Shown here piece by piece: positions 34,190-43,547 of a DNA stretch of 64,000 bases. Every line of letters begins with the position of its first letter. Positions within the stretch are counted from its first letter, which is position 1. The stretch comes from Acinetobacter geminorum (GTDB lineage: Bacteria > Pseudomonadota > Gammaproteobacteria > Pseudomonadales > Moraxellaceae): contig NZ_JABELE010000009.1 of NCBI RefSeq assembly GCF_013009345.1, forward strand, positions 62,001-126,000, read 5' to 3'. The notes beneath the pieces are model-generated. The model saw only the letters and a program-made list of their open reading frames with translations. It had not been told where the DNA came from and did no database searches. The translations under genes were made by a program, and so were the position numbers.

Positions 34190-34223
34190 GCCAATAGGCT
34201 ACGCATGAAAAGGGAGTTAAATC

Positions 34224-35177
34224 ATGACTACACTTTATGATGTTGTCGTTAAAAATCGCCATGTTGAAGGCGGAAATATTGCAGTCATGGAATTTGAGTC
34301 TGCAACTTCTGCAACATTGCCAAAAGTTGAAGCTGGTGCACATATTGACGTGCACTTACCGAATGGTATGGTGCGTCAATATTCACTTTGCCAAAATCCA
34401 AATGATGAAGGTAAGTTCCGCCTTGGAATTTTACGTGACCCTGAATCACGTGGTGGCTCAGTTTCGGCTTTTGATGAAATTAAAGATGGCATGCAAATTC
34501 AGGTGAGTGAGCCAAAAAATTTATTTCCACTTTTAAAAGCCAAACACAGCGTATTGATTGGCGGTGGAATTGGAATTACGCCGTTAATCACAATGGCATA
34601 TCAACTTGCACATGAAGGCGAATCATTTGAGCTTCACTACTGCGGGGCTAGCCCAGAAAACTGTGCTTTTGTTGATGAAATTAAAAATGGTGAGTTAGCA
34701 AAACACACAACTTTTCATTTTAAATCGGAAGGTGCAAGCCACCGAGCATTTTTTGAATCTGCCATTAAAGATATTGATCTTGAGAGCCATATTTACACCT
34801 GTGGTCCAGTCGGTTTTATGGATTGGGTGATTAACCTTGCTACGACTCACAATTTTCCTGAGCAGCAAATCCACAAAGAATATTTCCAAGTCGAAACTGA
34901 CACCTCGGGAGATTCATTTGAAGTGGTGGCTGAACGTAGCGGAAAAATCATTATGGTTGAAGCTGGTGAAACCATTTTGCAGGCTTTGGCTAAAGAAGGC
35001 ATCGAGATCGAAATGTCATGCGAGCAAGGCGTATGTGGAACCTGCATGTGTGATGTGATTGAAGGCGAACCCGATCATCGAGATGTTTATTTTACTGATG
35101 AAGAAAAGGCCAGCAATGAGCAAATATTGGTGTGCTGTTCACGCTCTAAAACACCGAGATTAGTTTTAGATATCTAA
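34224..35177 (+). CDS. iacF: Oxygenase reductase IacF (FNR domain plus 2Fe-2S ferredoxin)
   Basis: IacF transfers electrons from NAD(P)H to the IacCD oxygenase. The 317-residue protein is of the phthalate dioxygenase reductase type: flavin-binding RQYSLCQNPNDEGKFRLGI, nucleotide-binding GGGIGITPLITMAYQL and YTCGPVGFM, then a C-terminal plant-type ferredoxin with the cysteines in SCEQGVCGTCMCDVIEG and a last one in ILVCCSRS. A GGGAG site precedes the ATG. Confidence 0.88.
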   Translation: MTTLYDVVVKNRHVEGGNIAVMEFESATSATLPKVEAGAHIDVHLPNGMVRQYSLCQNPNDEGKFRLGILRDPESRGGSVSAFDEIKDGMQIQVSEPKNLFPLLKAKHSVLIGGGIGITPLITMAYQLAHEGESFELHYCGASPENCAFVDEIKNGELAKHTTFHFKSEGASHRAFFESAIKDIDLESHIYTCGPVGFMDWVINLATTHNFPEQQIHKEYFQVETDTSGDSFEVVAERSGKIIMVEAGETILQALAKEGIEIEMSCEQGVCGTCMCDVIEGEPDHRDVYFTDEEKASNEQILVCCSRSKTPRLVLDI

Positions 35178-35222
35178 TGCTCTCGCGATTTATATGGATG
35201 TAAGAGAAGGTTTAGGAGAAAG

Positions 35223-36179
35223 ATGATGAATGTATTACAACAAATAGATGAGTTTACGGTCGATCCATTACAGTTCCGACGAGCATTAGGAAATTTTGCA
35301 ACAGGCGTTACCATTGTTACCGCACAAAATGCACAAGGTGAGAAAGTCGGTGTAACCGCAAATAGTTTTAACTCGGTGTCTCTCGACCCACCACTTATTT
35401 TGTGGAGTATTGATAAAAAGTCTTCAAGTTTTTCGGTATTTGAAGAAGCGACACATTTTGCCGTCAATATTTTATCGGGCACGCAAATTGAACTGTCTAA
35501 TAAGTTTTCGAGACGCAATATTGATAAATTTGCAGACACAAACTTTCAACTTGGTGCTGGACGCGCACCAATTTTAGAAAATTGTTCTGCGGTGTTTGAG
35601 TGTGAACGTTATCAAGTGATTGAAGGTGGTGACCACTGGATTATTGTTGGCAAGGTAGTCCGTTTTCATGACCAAGGTCGAAGCCCGTTGGTCTACCATC
35701 AAGGCGCATATTCTTGTGTCATGCCGCATCCAAGCCTTCAAGTGAAACAAACTGAAGAGAATGGCGTAGACCAAACACATTATGGGCACTTATATAATAA
35801 TGTTTGCTATTTGATGAGTCGTGCTTTTAAAGCTTATCAGACTGACTATATTCCTAAACAAATGGCTTCTGGATTCCGTACCAGTGAATCACGGCTGTTG
35901 CTGGTTTTGGCAAGTGGTACTGCTTCAAGTAAAGAAGATTTACCACGAGATATTGCTATGCCAATGCAAGAGGTTGAGAGATCGGCCGAAATTTTAAAAT
36001 TTGAAGGATTGCTGGTCGATCACGATAATTTATACGCACTGACCGAGAAAGGTAAACAAACGGCACAGTATTTATTTGATATTGCCGATAGCCACCAAAA
36101 TGAAGTGTTTAAAAAATATTCTGAGGAACAAAAGGATATTTTTATTACCATGCTGCGAGACTTTGCAGGAGTAGCATAA
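35223..36179 (+). CDS. iacG: Flavin reductase IacG with a C-terminal MarR-like domain
   Basis: The N-terminal half (about residues 15-170) is a HpaC/NtaB-type flavin reductase: RRALGNFATGVTIVTAQN, VTANSFNSVSLDPPLILWS and HWIIVGKVVRFHD. It should supply reduced flavin to IacA. The C-terminal part (about 185-318) is predicted helical and reads like a MarR winged helix: SRAFKAYQTDY, RTSESRLLLVLASG, and ALTEKGKQTAQYLFDIADSH. The p-hydroxyphenylacetate hydroxylase reductase C1 of A. baumannii has the same layout, where the MarR-like part senses substrate and relieves autoinhibition. It is the last gene of the operon. Confidence 0.85.
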   Translation: MMNVLQQIDEFTVDPLQFRRALGNFATGVTIVTAQNAQGEKVGVTANSFNSVSLDPPLILWSIDKKSSSFSVFEEATHFAVNILSGTQIELSNKFSRRNIDKFADTNFQLGAGRAPILENCSAVFECERYQVIEGGDHWIIVGKVVRFHDQGRSPLVYHQGAYSCVMPHPSLQVKQTEENGVDQTHYGHLYNNVCYLMSRAFKAYQTDYIPKQMASGFRTSESRLLLVLASGTASSKEDLPRDIAMPMQEVERSAEILKFEGLLVDHDNLYALTEKGKQTAQYLFDIADSHQNEVFKKYSEEQKDIFITMLRDFAGVA

Positions 36180-36187
36180 GCCTCATT

Positions 36188-36222
36188 AAGCTGATAAATT
36201 GAATTGATTTATCAGCTTCTTT
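36188..36222 (+). terminator. Terminator of the iac operon
   Basis: AAGCTGATAAAT (36188-36199) and ATTTATCAGCTT (36207-36218) form a perfect 12-bp stem with a 7-base loop, followed by CTTT. It begins 8 bases after the iacG stop. The remaining bases up to feaR contain a second weaker hairpin (36321-36358, GTG/CCACC with GGTGG/CAC). Confidence 0.75.
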
Positions 36223-36377
36223 ACATCTAACTGACTATCATCAAAAGAATTCCAAGGATAAGGAATTTTTGGCACATAAATTGTTTATCAATAAAACAAG
36301 ATTGTAAATAAGCCAAGACAGTGCACCACCACAAACGCAAAATCTTGAGCGGTGGCACATGTATAGAGAGGTAAGGG

Positions 36378-37292
36378 ATGAACCAATATGTAAGTGATGC
36401 TTTACTCACATGGACGCACCATATTAAAAGTGTGTGCGGCAATTTTGAAACCGATTTTGACGGAACCCGTAATTTATTCATTGGTGAAGTTCAGTGCTTT
36501 TTATTGGGCGATACTGAAATTGCTTTTATTAAAAACAATGCCAATAAAATTGTCCGAAAAGCCGATGAAATTGATCGAGTGAATAACCGTTTTTGTTTTT
36601 TGATTTTGCAGTATTCGGGAAAAATGCTGCTCGAGTATAAAAATGAAACGCTAAGCCTGAATGAAGGCGATATTGTGTTGGTCGATCCGGTCGAAACCAT
36701 TTCGATGTATCCGCAAGGTTTGGTAAGTCAGATTTCTGTCCATCTGTCGCGTGAAAAATTACTGAAAGAAAATATTAGTACCGAATATTTTGGAAAACTG
36801 ATTACGCAAAATATGAGTGGTTTTTTACTCAAGAATATTTTGAAAAATATGTCTGCTGAAAACATCAAACTTTGGTACGCAACCGAAGACGGTAATGCTT
36901 TTGAAGATGCGTTAATTGCCCTAATTAAACCTACAATCAATTATAAAAATATTAATAGTTCCAATAACCTGATGGAAAAAGCCGAGCGTTTTATTATTGA
37001 GAACTTAGCAAAACCAGATTTAACTCCTAAATTAATTGCAGAACATATTGGGGTATCTCTACGCCATCTCTATCGTCTATTTCTTCAAGAAAATTTATCT
37101 ATTAACAAATATATACAGCTCAAACGCCTAGAAAAAGTCAAAGCAGATTTACTTGATAAAAAGAACAAACAGAGTTCGATTACCCAGATTGCCTTGAAAT
37201 GGGGTTTTTGGGACGGGGCGCATTTCTCAAAGATCTTTAAAAAGACTTATGGCATTTCTCCTAAAGAATTTAGAGAGGGTATCTCGGTTTAA
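36378..37292 (+). CDS. feaR: AraC-family activator, FeaR-like
   Basis: The 304-residue regulator has a sensor domain with a cupin-like stretch (LSLNEGDIVLVDPVETISM, about residues 98-116) and a C-terminal AraC double helix-turn-helix (about 205-304) with LIAEHIGVSLRHLYRLFLQ and ITQIALKWGFWDGAHFSKIFK ending KTYGISPKEFREG. FeaR activates tynA and feaB for phenethylamine and tyramine use in E. coli. Here it lies directly ahead of those genes on the same strand, with a 209-base gap that should hold the tynA promoter and FeaR sites. Confidence 0.85.
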   Translation: MNQYVSDALLTWTHHIKSVCGNFETDFDGTRNLFIGEVQCFLLGDTEIAFIKNNANKIVRKADEIDRVNNRFCFLILQYSGKMLLEYKNETLSLNEGDIVLVDPVETISMYPQGLVSQISVHLSREKLLKENISTEYFGKLITQNMSGFLLKNILKNMSAENIKLWYATEDGNAFEDALIALIKPTINYKNINSSNNLMEKAERFIIENLAKPDLTPKLIAEHIGVSLRHLYRLFLQENLSINKYIQLKRLEKVKADLLDKKNKQSSITQIALKWGFWDGAHFSKIFKKTYGISPKEFREGISV

Positions 37293-37501
37293 AACTTTCA
37301 TCTCTCAATGTCATTTTTAGACAAGTTCGACGTCATTCTTGAACAAGCTAGCCCTATGTAACTGTGTTGAAATTAAATTCATTAGAGCAGGCTAGATAAG
37401 CTTAATAATCATAAAACTATTAAGTTAATCTAATGAATTTCACTCACAGGAAAGTGCATTTTAACTGTCTGATTCAGATAGTTCAGGGATAGATCAAAAG
37501 G

Positions 37502-39817
37502 ATGAAACCAATGCGTAAACAACGATTATTGAATGACATACAAAAAATACTGGCACTTAACTTATCAATCGCTGCAAGCTTTTGGGGACTCAATACTCAA
37601 GCGTTTGCTCATGGTGGAAAGGCCGAAATGGTCTCACTTTATCAAAATATGAGTGAGCAAGGTGCTAAAGTTGTCAAAGACGATTTTACTAATACTTATA
37701 TGATCACCAAAGGTTCTATGGTGGTTCGGGCCAAACCCAATTCAGATCAGGTTTTGATAAATGGTAAACCTTTTAAACTCAGTGTCCCTTTATTAGTCAA
37801 AGATGGTAAACCTGTTATTGGAAAAGATTTTTTTAATGAAGTTTTCCAGTCTGGGTTAGATCAAACCTTTAAAATTGAAAATACGTTTCATCCACTCAAT
37901 AGTTTAAATTCCGATGAAATTAAAAAGACATTTGATGTGATTAACCGCTCAAAATATGCCTATAAAAATATGCGTTTTGCCGAATTAAAGCTTAAAGAAC
38001 CTGAAAAAGCAAAAGTTTGGGACTACTTCATCAATCACAAAGAATATACAGACGCTCGAATTGCATCTTTCATTTTGTTAAAAGGTACCCAAGCGATTGA
38101 AGGTGAAGTTAATCTTAATACTCAACAAGTCACCAAATGGAATGTACTTAAAAACACTCATGGAATGGTGTTGCTCGATAATTTTGAAGCCGTACAGCGT
38201 GTAATTGAGACGAGTAAAGAATATCAGGAAGCTTTACGCAAACGTGGCATTACCGATGTGAAGAAAGTGATTGCTACTCCGCTAACTGTTGGATATTTTG
38301 GCGGTAAAGATGGTCTGGATAAACAACTTAATATATTAAAAGTCGTTGCTTACCTAGATGTAGGGGATGGTAACTACTGGGCGCATCCTATTGAAAATCT
38401 AGTTGCTGTAGTCGATTTAGATAAAGAAAAAATTATTAAGATTGAAGAAGGTGCAATCATTCCTGTACCAATGGCAAATCGACCTTATATGTCGAATAAG
38501 CCAGTACCAAATAAGCTAAAGCCACTCAATATTACTGAACCTGAGGGCAAAAACTTTAGCATTACCGGTCAAACTATACATTGGGGTAATTGGTGTTTCC
38601 ATGTCGCACTAGACTCTCGTGTTGGCTTACAGCTTTCAACCGTGACATATAAAGATAAAGGCGTAAAACGTAAAGTCATGTATGAAGGTAACCTTGGTGG
38701 AATGGTGGTTCCATATGGTGACCCTGACATGGGATGGTACTTTAAGTCTTATCTGGACTCCGGTGAGTACGGAATGGGAACGCTCACATCAGCCATTCAA
38801 CTTGGAACTGATGCACCTGAAAATGCAGTTTTACTTGATGCTGTGATTGCAGACTACAAAGGTCAGCCACAAGTGATTCCAAATGCAATCGCAATTTTTG
38901 AGCGATATGCTGGCCCTGAATATAAACACCAAGAAATTTTTGGTGATCAGGATGCAAGTGAAGCACGCCGTGAGCTTGTTGTGCGTTGGATTAGTACGGT
39001 TGGGAACTACGATTACATGTTTGACTGGGTATTTGCCCAAAATGGTGTAATTGGAATTAATGCGGGTGCGACGGGTATTGAAGCTGTTAAAGGTGTTAAA
39101 TCACGCACCATGCATGACAGTACCGCCAAAGAAGACACCAAATATGGAACTTTAATTGACCATAATATTGTGGGTACAACGCATCAACACATCTATAACT
39201 TCCGCTTAGATATGGATGTAGACGGGGAAAACAACAGCTTTATACATATGGACCCTGTGGTGAAAGCCAATGACAAAGGTGGTGTCCGTACAAGCTCAAT
39301 GCAAATTGACAGTAAAGTCATTACGAATGAGCAAAATGCGGCTGAAAAATTTGATCCATCCACTATTCGCTTACTCACGAATTTTAACAAGGAAAATAAA
39401 TTAGGTAATCCAGTTTCTTACCAACTTATTCCGTTTGCGGGTGGAACACACCCTGTTGCGAAAGGTGCTAATTTCTCTAAAGATGAATGGTTATTTAAAC
39501 GTTTGAACTTTATGGATAAGCAAATTTGGGTGACTCAGTACAATCCAGACGAGCGCTATCCTGAAGGTAAATATTCAAACCGTTCGACTCATGACACAGG
39601 GTTAGGACAATTCATTGGCAACAACGAAAATATTGAAAATAAAGACCTTGTGGTGTGGATGACAACTGGTACAACCCATGTAGCACGTGCTGAAGAATGG
39701 CCAATCATGCCTACAGAGTGGGTCAATACACTTATCAAACCTTGGAACTTCTTTGACAGCACCCCGACTTTAAACTTGGGCGAAGAAGAGCAAAACACGC
39801 AGCACGACCATCACTAA
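37502..39817 (+). CDS. tynA: Copper-containing primary amine oxidase TynA
   Basis: TynA oxidises phenethylamine or tyramine to the aldehyde with release of ammonia and H2O2 in the periplasm. The 771-residue precursor has a signal peptide ending near QAFA-HG, an N-terminal copper amine oxidase N1-type domain with SMVVRAKPNSDQVLINGKP, the catalytic aspartate in AYLDVGDGNYW, the tyrosine that becomes topaquinone in STVGNYDYMFDW, copper histidines in GTTHQHIYNF, and the third in TGTTHVARAEEWPIMP. A hairpin with 8-bp arms follows at 39836-39859, before the porin gene. Confidence 0.93.
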   Translation: MKPMRKQRLLNDIQKILALNLSIAASFWGLNTQAFAHGGKAEMVSLYQNMSEQGAKVVKDDFTNTYMITKGSMVVRAKPNSDQVLINGKPFKLSVPLLVKDGKPVIGKDFFNEVFQSGLDQTFKIENTFHPLNSLNSDEIKKTFDVINRSKYAYKNMRFAELKLKEPEKAKVWDYFINHKEYTDARIASFILLKGTQAIEGEVNLNTQQVTKWNVLKNTHGMVLLDNFEAVQRVIETSKEYQEALRKRGITDVKKVIATPLTVGYFGGKDGLDKQLNILKVVAYLDVGDGNYWAHPIENLVAVVDLDKEKIIKIEEGAIIPVPMANRPYMSNKPVPNKLKPLNITEPEGKNFSITGQTIHWGNWCFHVALDSRVGLQLSTVTYKDKGVKRKVMYEGNLGGMVVPYGDPDMGWYFKSYLDSGEYGMGTLTSAIQLGTDAPENAVLLDAVIADYKGQPQVIPNAIAIFERYAGPEYKHQEIFGDQDASEARRELVVRWISTVGNYDYMFDWVFAQNGVIGINAGATGIEAVKGVKSRTMHDSTAKEDTKYGTLIDHNIVGTTHQHIYNFRLDMDVDGENNSFIHMDPVVKANDKGGVRTSSMQIDSKVITNEQNAAEKFDPSTIRLLTNFNKENKLGNPVSYQLIPFAGGTHPVAKGANFSKDEWLFKRLNFMDKQIWVTQYNPDERYPEGKYSNRSTHDTGLGQFIGNNENIENKDLVVWMTTGTTHVARAEEWPIMPTEWVNTLIKPWNFFDSTPTLNLGEEEQNTQHDHH

Positions 39818-39835
39818 ACGAGTAAATGATCTAGA

Positions 39836-39859
39836 GTGGGTAATGAATCGGTTACCCAC
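39836..39859 (+). repeat. Hairpin between tynA and the porin gene
   Basis: GTGGGTAA (39836-39843) and TTACCCAC (39852-39859) pair around an 8-base loop. No T run follows, so it is more likely a processing or stability element than a terminator. Confidence 0.45.
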
Positions 39860-39901
39860 ACTTGAGCACGGTTAGGCCGTTCGCAAAAAAGGAATTTCTC
39901 A

Positions 39902-41179
39902 ATGAAAAATTTATTTTCTCAGGTTGTGAGAGGGACTCTCTTTGTCTCATTTTTTTCAACTGTGCATGCCGGTGAGCTTGAAATTAAGCCAACTTTTGAA
40001 GCAACTTTTGGAGCTTTTAGTAGTGGTAAAAGCTATAACGGCGAAAATCTAGAGGATGAAAGAATTAATTGGCAAGAAGGTCATCTTAAATATGGTGCTA
40101 AAGGACAGTACACCTTTGAAAACAATCAGCTCTATGCAAGTTTGAGCGGTATTAGCTCGGCAACATTTGGTGATGGTGATGCCGGCCAAAATAGTAGTGG
40201 CAAAGAACGTAAAACAGATGTAAATGAATGGATCATTGGTTTTAAAGATGGCACCAATAAAGATGAGTTGACGACCTATGATTTAAGTATTGGTCGGCAA
40301 AATATCATGATTGGTGACGGGTTCTTCATTGCAGGTGATGCGTTAAACCTCGGTAAAGCACCTGCGGATGGTACATTAGACCGTGGCGGGGCATATTATC
40401 TGGCAGCTCGTCGAAGCTTTGATTTTACAAGTTTGCTTCAATACAAACCGCAAGAGAACACAACCTTAAAACTGGCTTATTTAAAGTCCGACAATAAAGC
40501 ACAATTTTCACCTGAACTCTTTGTGACTGATCTGATGTATCAGCTTAAAGATAAGGGCGTTGGGTTCACCTATTTAAATGTATTAGACCTTGATGATGCT
40601 GAACAGGTTTCAGGGCGCGAAGATCTTAAAAATTATGCTTTACGTTTGAATTATCAACCTTTACCAGAACTACAGCTCAAAACTGAGTTTGTAGTGCAAG
40701 ATAAAAAAGATGGCCAAGAAAATGCTGGCTACTTGGCACTGAACTATAACTTTTTATCTTCAAAATATACGCCCTCATTAGGCTATCGTTTTAGCCATTT
40801 TTCAGACCAATACGACCCTATGTTTTACGGGAATACGGTCGGCTTTGGCACATGGTTTCAAGGTGAAGTTGCCGGAAATTATGCTGGGCCATTCAATAAA
40901 AATGCAGATATTCATCAAGTTTCTTACATGATGAACTTGCAAGAAAATTTTATGTTGGGTGCTTTGGCGTATAAGTTTAAAACAGTAAATAAGTCTTTAA
41001 GCAATGTGGATGGACATGAGTTAGATATCTTTTCGGTCTGGTCGGTCAATAAAAAATTCAATGTTATTCCTTTAGTTGGGCTTTATAAACCGAAACACGA
41101 TATCCATAGTGGTGGTACTCAAAACTACGATGACAAAACCAATGTCTATGCGCAGTTAATTTTGCAATACATCTATTAA
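39902..41179 (+). CDS. Outer-membrane porin of the amine cluster
   Basis: The 425-residue protein has a signal peptide (cleavage near VHA-GE), then ELEIKPTFEATFGAFSSGKS and a series of amphipathic strands with SIGRQNIMIGDGFFIAGDALN, ending YAQLILQYIY with a terminal tyrosine. The pattern resembles the alginate-export or OprD-like barrel group. Lying between tynA and feaB it probably admits aromatic amines or their products through the outer membrane. GGAATTTCTC precedes the ATG. The exact family is uncertain. Confidence 0.75.
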   Translation: MKNLFSQVVRGTLFVSFFSTVHAGELEIKPTFEATFGAFSSGKSYNGENLEDERINWQEGHLKYGAKGQYTFENNQLYASLSGISSATFGDGDAGQNSSGKERKTDVNEWIIGFKDGTNKDELTTYDLSIGRQNIMIGDGFFIAGDALNLGKAPADGTLDRGGAYYLAARRSFDFTSLLQYKPQENTTLKLAYLKSDNKAQFSPELFVTDLMYQLKDKGVGFTYLNVLDLDDAEQVSGREDLKNYALRLNYQPLPELQLKTEFVVQDKKDGQENAGYLALNYNFLSSKYTPSLGYRFSHFSDQYDPMFYGNTVGFGTWFQGEVAGNYAGPFNKNADIHQVSYMMNLQENFMLGALAYKFKTVNKSLSNVDGHELDIFSVWSVNKKFNVIPLVGLYKPKHDIHSGGTQNYDDKTNVYAQLILQYIY

Positions 41180-41212
41180 TAGATCCTTTTAAATGAATTG
41201 AGAGAAATAAAA

Positions 41213-42700
41213 ATGAGTGAAGTTCAGATTTTACAAAGCGTGCAGCAATTTATGGCACGTCAACATGGACATTTTATTGATGGAAAGTTAGTTGCTGCTG
41301 AGCTTTTAGATAAAGTGGATATTGTGAATCCATCGACTGAACAAGTTGTTGCTCAAATTAGTATAGGTAGTCAACAAGATGTAGTAAGCGCCGTTAAAAG
41401 TGCTGAACATGCTTTTCAAAATGCTTGGGCTGAAACTACGCCGTATGAACGTGGCGTTAAACTAAATAAGTTGGCAAATTTAATTGAGCAACATGGTGAA
41501 GAACTTGCACAGCTTGAGTCGTTGTCTACAGGAAAACTTATCAATATTTCAAGACATCTTGAGGTCGCACAATCCGTTATTTTCTTAAGATATTTTGCTG
41601 GTTGGGCAACCAAAATTAATGGTCAAACCATGCAGCCTTCTATTCCTTCTATGCAAGGTGAAAAATATACAGCTTTTACTTTAAGACAACCAGTGGGTGT
41701 GGTTGCAGGTATTGTGCCTTGGAATTTCTCACTGATGATTGGCGTTTGGAAAATTGGCTCAGCTTTAACAACTGGTTGTACCATTGTGCTTAAACCAAGT
41801 GAGTTTGCCAGCTTATCTTTATTGCGTTTAGCTGAACTTGCCATCGAGGCAGGTATTCCAGCTGGCGTAATTAATGTAGTGACAGGCAAGGGGGAGACTG
41901 GACAATATTTAATTGAATCGCCGCTTGTGAAGAAAGTCTCATTTACAGGTTCAGTACCAACTGGCATTGCCATTGGTAAGCTCGCGATGAGCAGTGATTT
42001 AACCCGTGTAAGTCTGGAGCTGGGTGGTAAAAATGCGATAGCTATCTTGGCTGATGCAAATATTGATGAGATTTTACCAACTTTGTTGCAAGCAACTTTT
42101 ATGCATCAAGGTCAAGTTTGTGCATCCCCAGAGCGTTTTTTTGTACACCATACAAAACATGATGAACTTGTCGAGAAACTCTCGAAAGCACTCACTGGTT
42201 TCAAAATTGGATCGGCTATGGATGAAGGAAGTATGTTTGGTCCACTCTCTAATCAGCCACATTTTAATAAAGTGAAACATTATTTAGATATGGCTAAAGC
42301 CAAAAACCAGATTATTGCCGGTGGTGAGGCTTTAGATCAGGCAGGATATTTTGTACAACCGACTTTGATTTCCTTTAAAAATACAGATGATCCTTTATTT
42401 TCAGAGGAAACTTTTGGTCCAGTGGTCGGGGTAATGCCATTTGAAACTGATGAAGAGCTTATTCAGCTTATGAATCAGTCGCGCTTTGGTTTAACCGCAA
42501 GTATCTGGACAAATGATTTATCTAAAGCATTGCGTTTGATTCCTAAAATTGAAGCAGGGACCTTGTGGGTCAATATGCATACGTTCTTAGATCCATCAGT
42601 TCCATTTGGCGGGGTAAAAGCTTCAGGAATTGGCAGAGAGTTTTCAGATGCATTTATTGAAGATTACACTGAATTAAAATCGGTCATGATTCGATATTAA
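41213..42700 (+). CDS. feaB: Phenylacetaldehyde dehydrogenase FeaB
   Basis: FeaB oxidises phenylacetaldehyde, the TynA product, to phenylacetate with NAD. The 495-residue aldehyde dehydrogenase has the cofactor site GIVPWNFSLMIGVWKIGSAL, the glutamate in VSLELGGKNAIAIL, the catalytic cysteine in HQGQVCASPERFFV (about residue 303) and the C-terminal PFGGVKASGIGREF. I use the ATG at 41213. An in-frame TTG at 41198 adds five residues. Phenylacetate would then enter the paa pathway, which is not in this window. 4-Hydroxylated substrates are equally possible. Confidence 0.88.
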   Translation: MSEVQILQSVQQFMARQHGHFIDGKLVAAELLDKVDIVNPSTEQVVAQISIGSQQDVVSAVKSAEHAFQNAWAETTPYERGVKLNKLANLIEQHGEELAQLESLSTGKLINISRHLEVAQSVIFLRYFAGWATKINGQTMQPSIPSMQGEKYTAFTLRQPVGVVAGIVPWNFSLMIGVWKIGSALTTGCTIVLKPSEFASLSLLRLAELAIEAGIPAGVINVVTGKGETGQYLIESPLVKKVSFTGSVPTGIAIGKLAMSSDLTRVSLELGGKNAIAILADANIDEILPTLLQATFMHQGQVCASPERFFVHHTKHDELVEKLSKALTGFKIGSAMDEGSMFGPLSNQPHFNKVKHYLDMAKAKNQIIAGGEALDQAGYFVQPTLISFKNTDDPLFSEETFGPVVGVMPFETDEELIQLMNQSRFGLTASIWTNDLSKALRLIPKIEAGTLWVNMHTFLDPSVPFGGVKASGIGREFSDAFIEDYTELKSVMIRY

Positions 42701-42716
42701 GTTTCTACGAGATATA

Positions 42717-42748
42717 AAAAAATGGCCTTTATAGGCCATTTTTTTTGA
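42717..42748. terminator. Bidirectional terminator between feaB and catD
   Basis: AATGGCC (42721-42727) pairs with GGCCATT (42734-42740), flanked by an A run on the left and a T run of eight on the right. It can end both the feaB transcript and the convergent cat operon. Confidence 0.85.
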
Positions 42749-42757
42749 ATCATTAAA

Positions 42758-43537
42758 TTAACCTAATAAAAAATCCTTTAGGATTTTATTAAAAGCTTCT
42801 GGTTGCTCTACATTGGAAATATGAGAGGCATCTATTTCTGCAAGTTGTGATTGTGGAATGCGTTGCTGCATAAATTCACCATCTGCGATAGTCGTTACAG
42901 GGTCTTGAGTTCCAGCAATCACCAATACAGAAATTTTAATGTCTTTTAATTGCTCTTGGACATCCGCTTTAGCCAAAGCCTCACAACAATTGGCATAACC
43001 CATTGCGCTGCCAGCACTTAAGTCGTTACACAGGTTGTTGACAATTGAAGCATGACTTTGGATAAAGGGATCTGTAAACCATCGCGAAGCTGCTGTAGCT
43101 GCGATCGGTTGTAAACCTTGCTCACGTACTAATTTTGCACGGTCAAGCCATGCCTGTTCTTGTCCAATTTTAGCGGCAGTATTTGCCACAACCACATGAC
43201 TAAAACGATCAGGGTAATGAATCGCCAGCCATTGACCGGTTAAACCACCCATAGAAATACCACAAAAAGCAGCTTTGCTAATATTCAGATGATCCAGTAA
43301 ACGAACAACATCTTCACCTAATTGCTCTACAGTGTATGGGCCGTCAGGGGTAGATGACGAACCGTGACCACGAGTGTCATAGCAGATCACAAAAAATTGA
43401 TCTTTTAACTCATTAAACTGTTTTTGCCACATGCCATAGTTGGTGCCCAAAGAATTGGAAAACACTAGAGCTGGGGAAGACGGTTCACCAAAGGTTTGAT
43501 AGTTGATTTGTGCATCGGCAGATTGAAAAGATGGCAT
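42758..43537 (-). CDS. catD: 3-oxoadipate enol-lactonase (cat copy)
   Basis: CatD performs the same step as PcaD in the catechol branch. The ATG at 43537, after AAGGAG, gives 259 residues beginning MPSFQSADAQINYQTFG. An upstream in-frame start at 43570 would overlap catF. The hydrolase features FSNSLGTNYGMW, CGISMGGLTGQ, AGTQDPVTT and ASHISNVEQP are present. It is only moderately similar to PcaD (5669-6454), so the sequence homogenisation that joins the IJF genes did not include D. It is the last gene of catBCAIJFD. Confidence 0.92.
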   Translation of the reverse strand: MPSFQSADAQINYQTFGEPSSPALVFSNSLGTNYGMWQKQFNELKDQFFVICYDTRGHGSSSTPDGPYTVEQLGEDVVRLLDHLNISKAAFCGISMGGLTGQWLAIHYPDRFSHVVVANTAAKIGQEQAWLDRAKLVREQGLQPIAATAASRWFTDPFIQSHASIVNNLCNDLSAGSAMGYANCCEALAKADVQEQLKDIKISVLVIAGTQDPVTTIADGEFMQQRIPQSQLAEIDASHISNVEQPEAFNKILKDFLLG

Positions 43538-43547
43538 TTGTTTCTCC

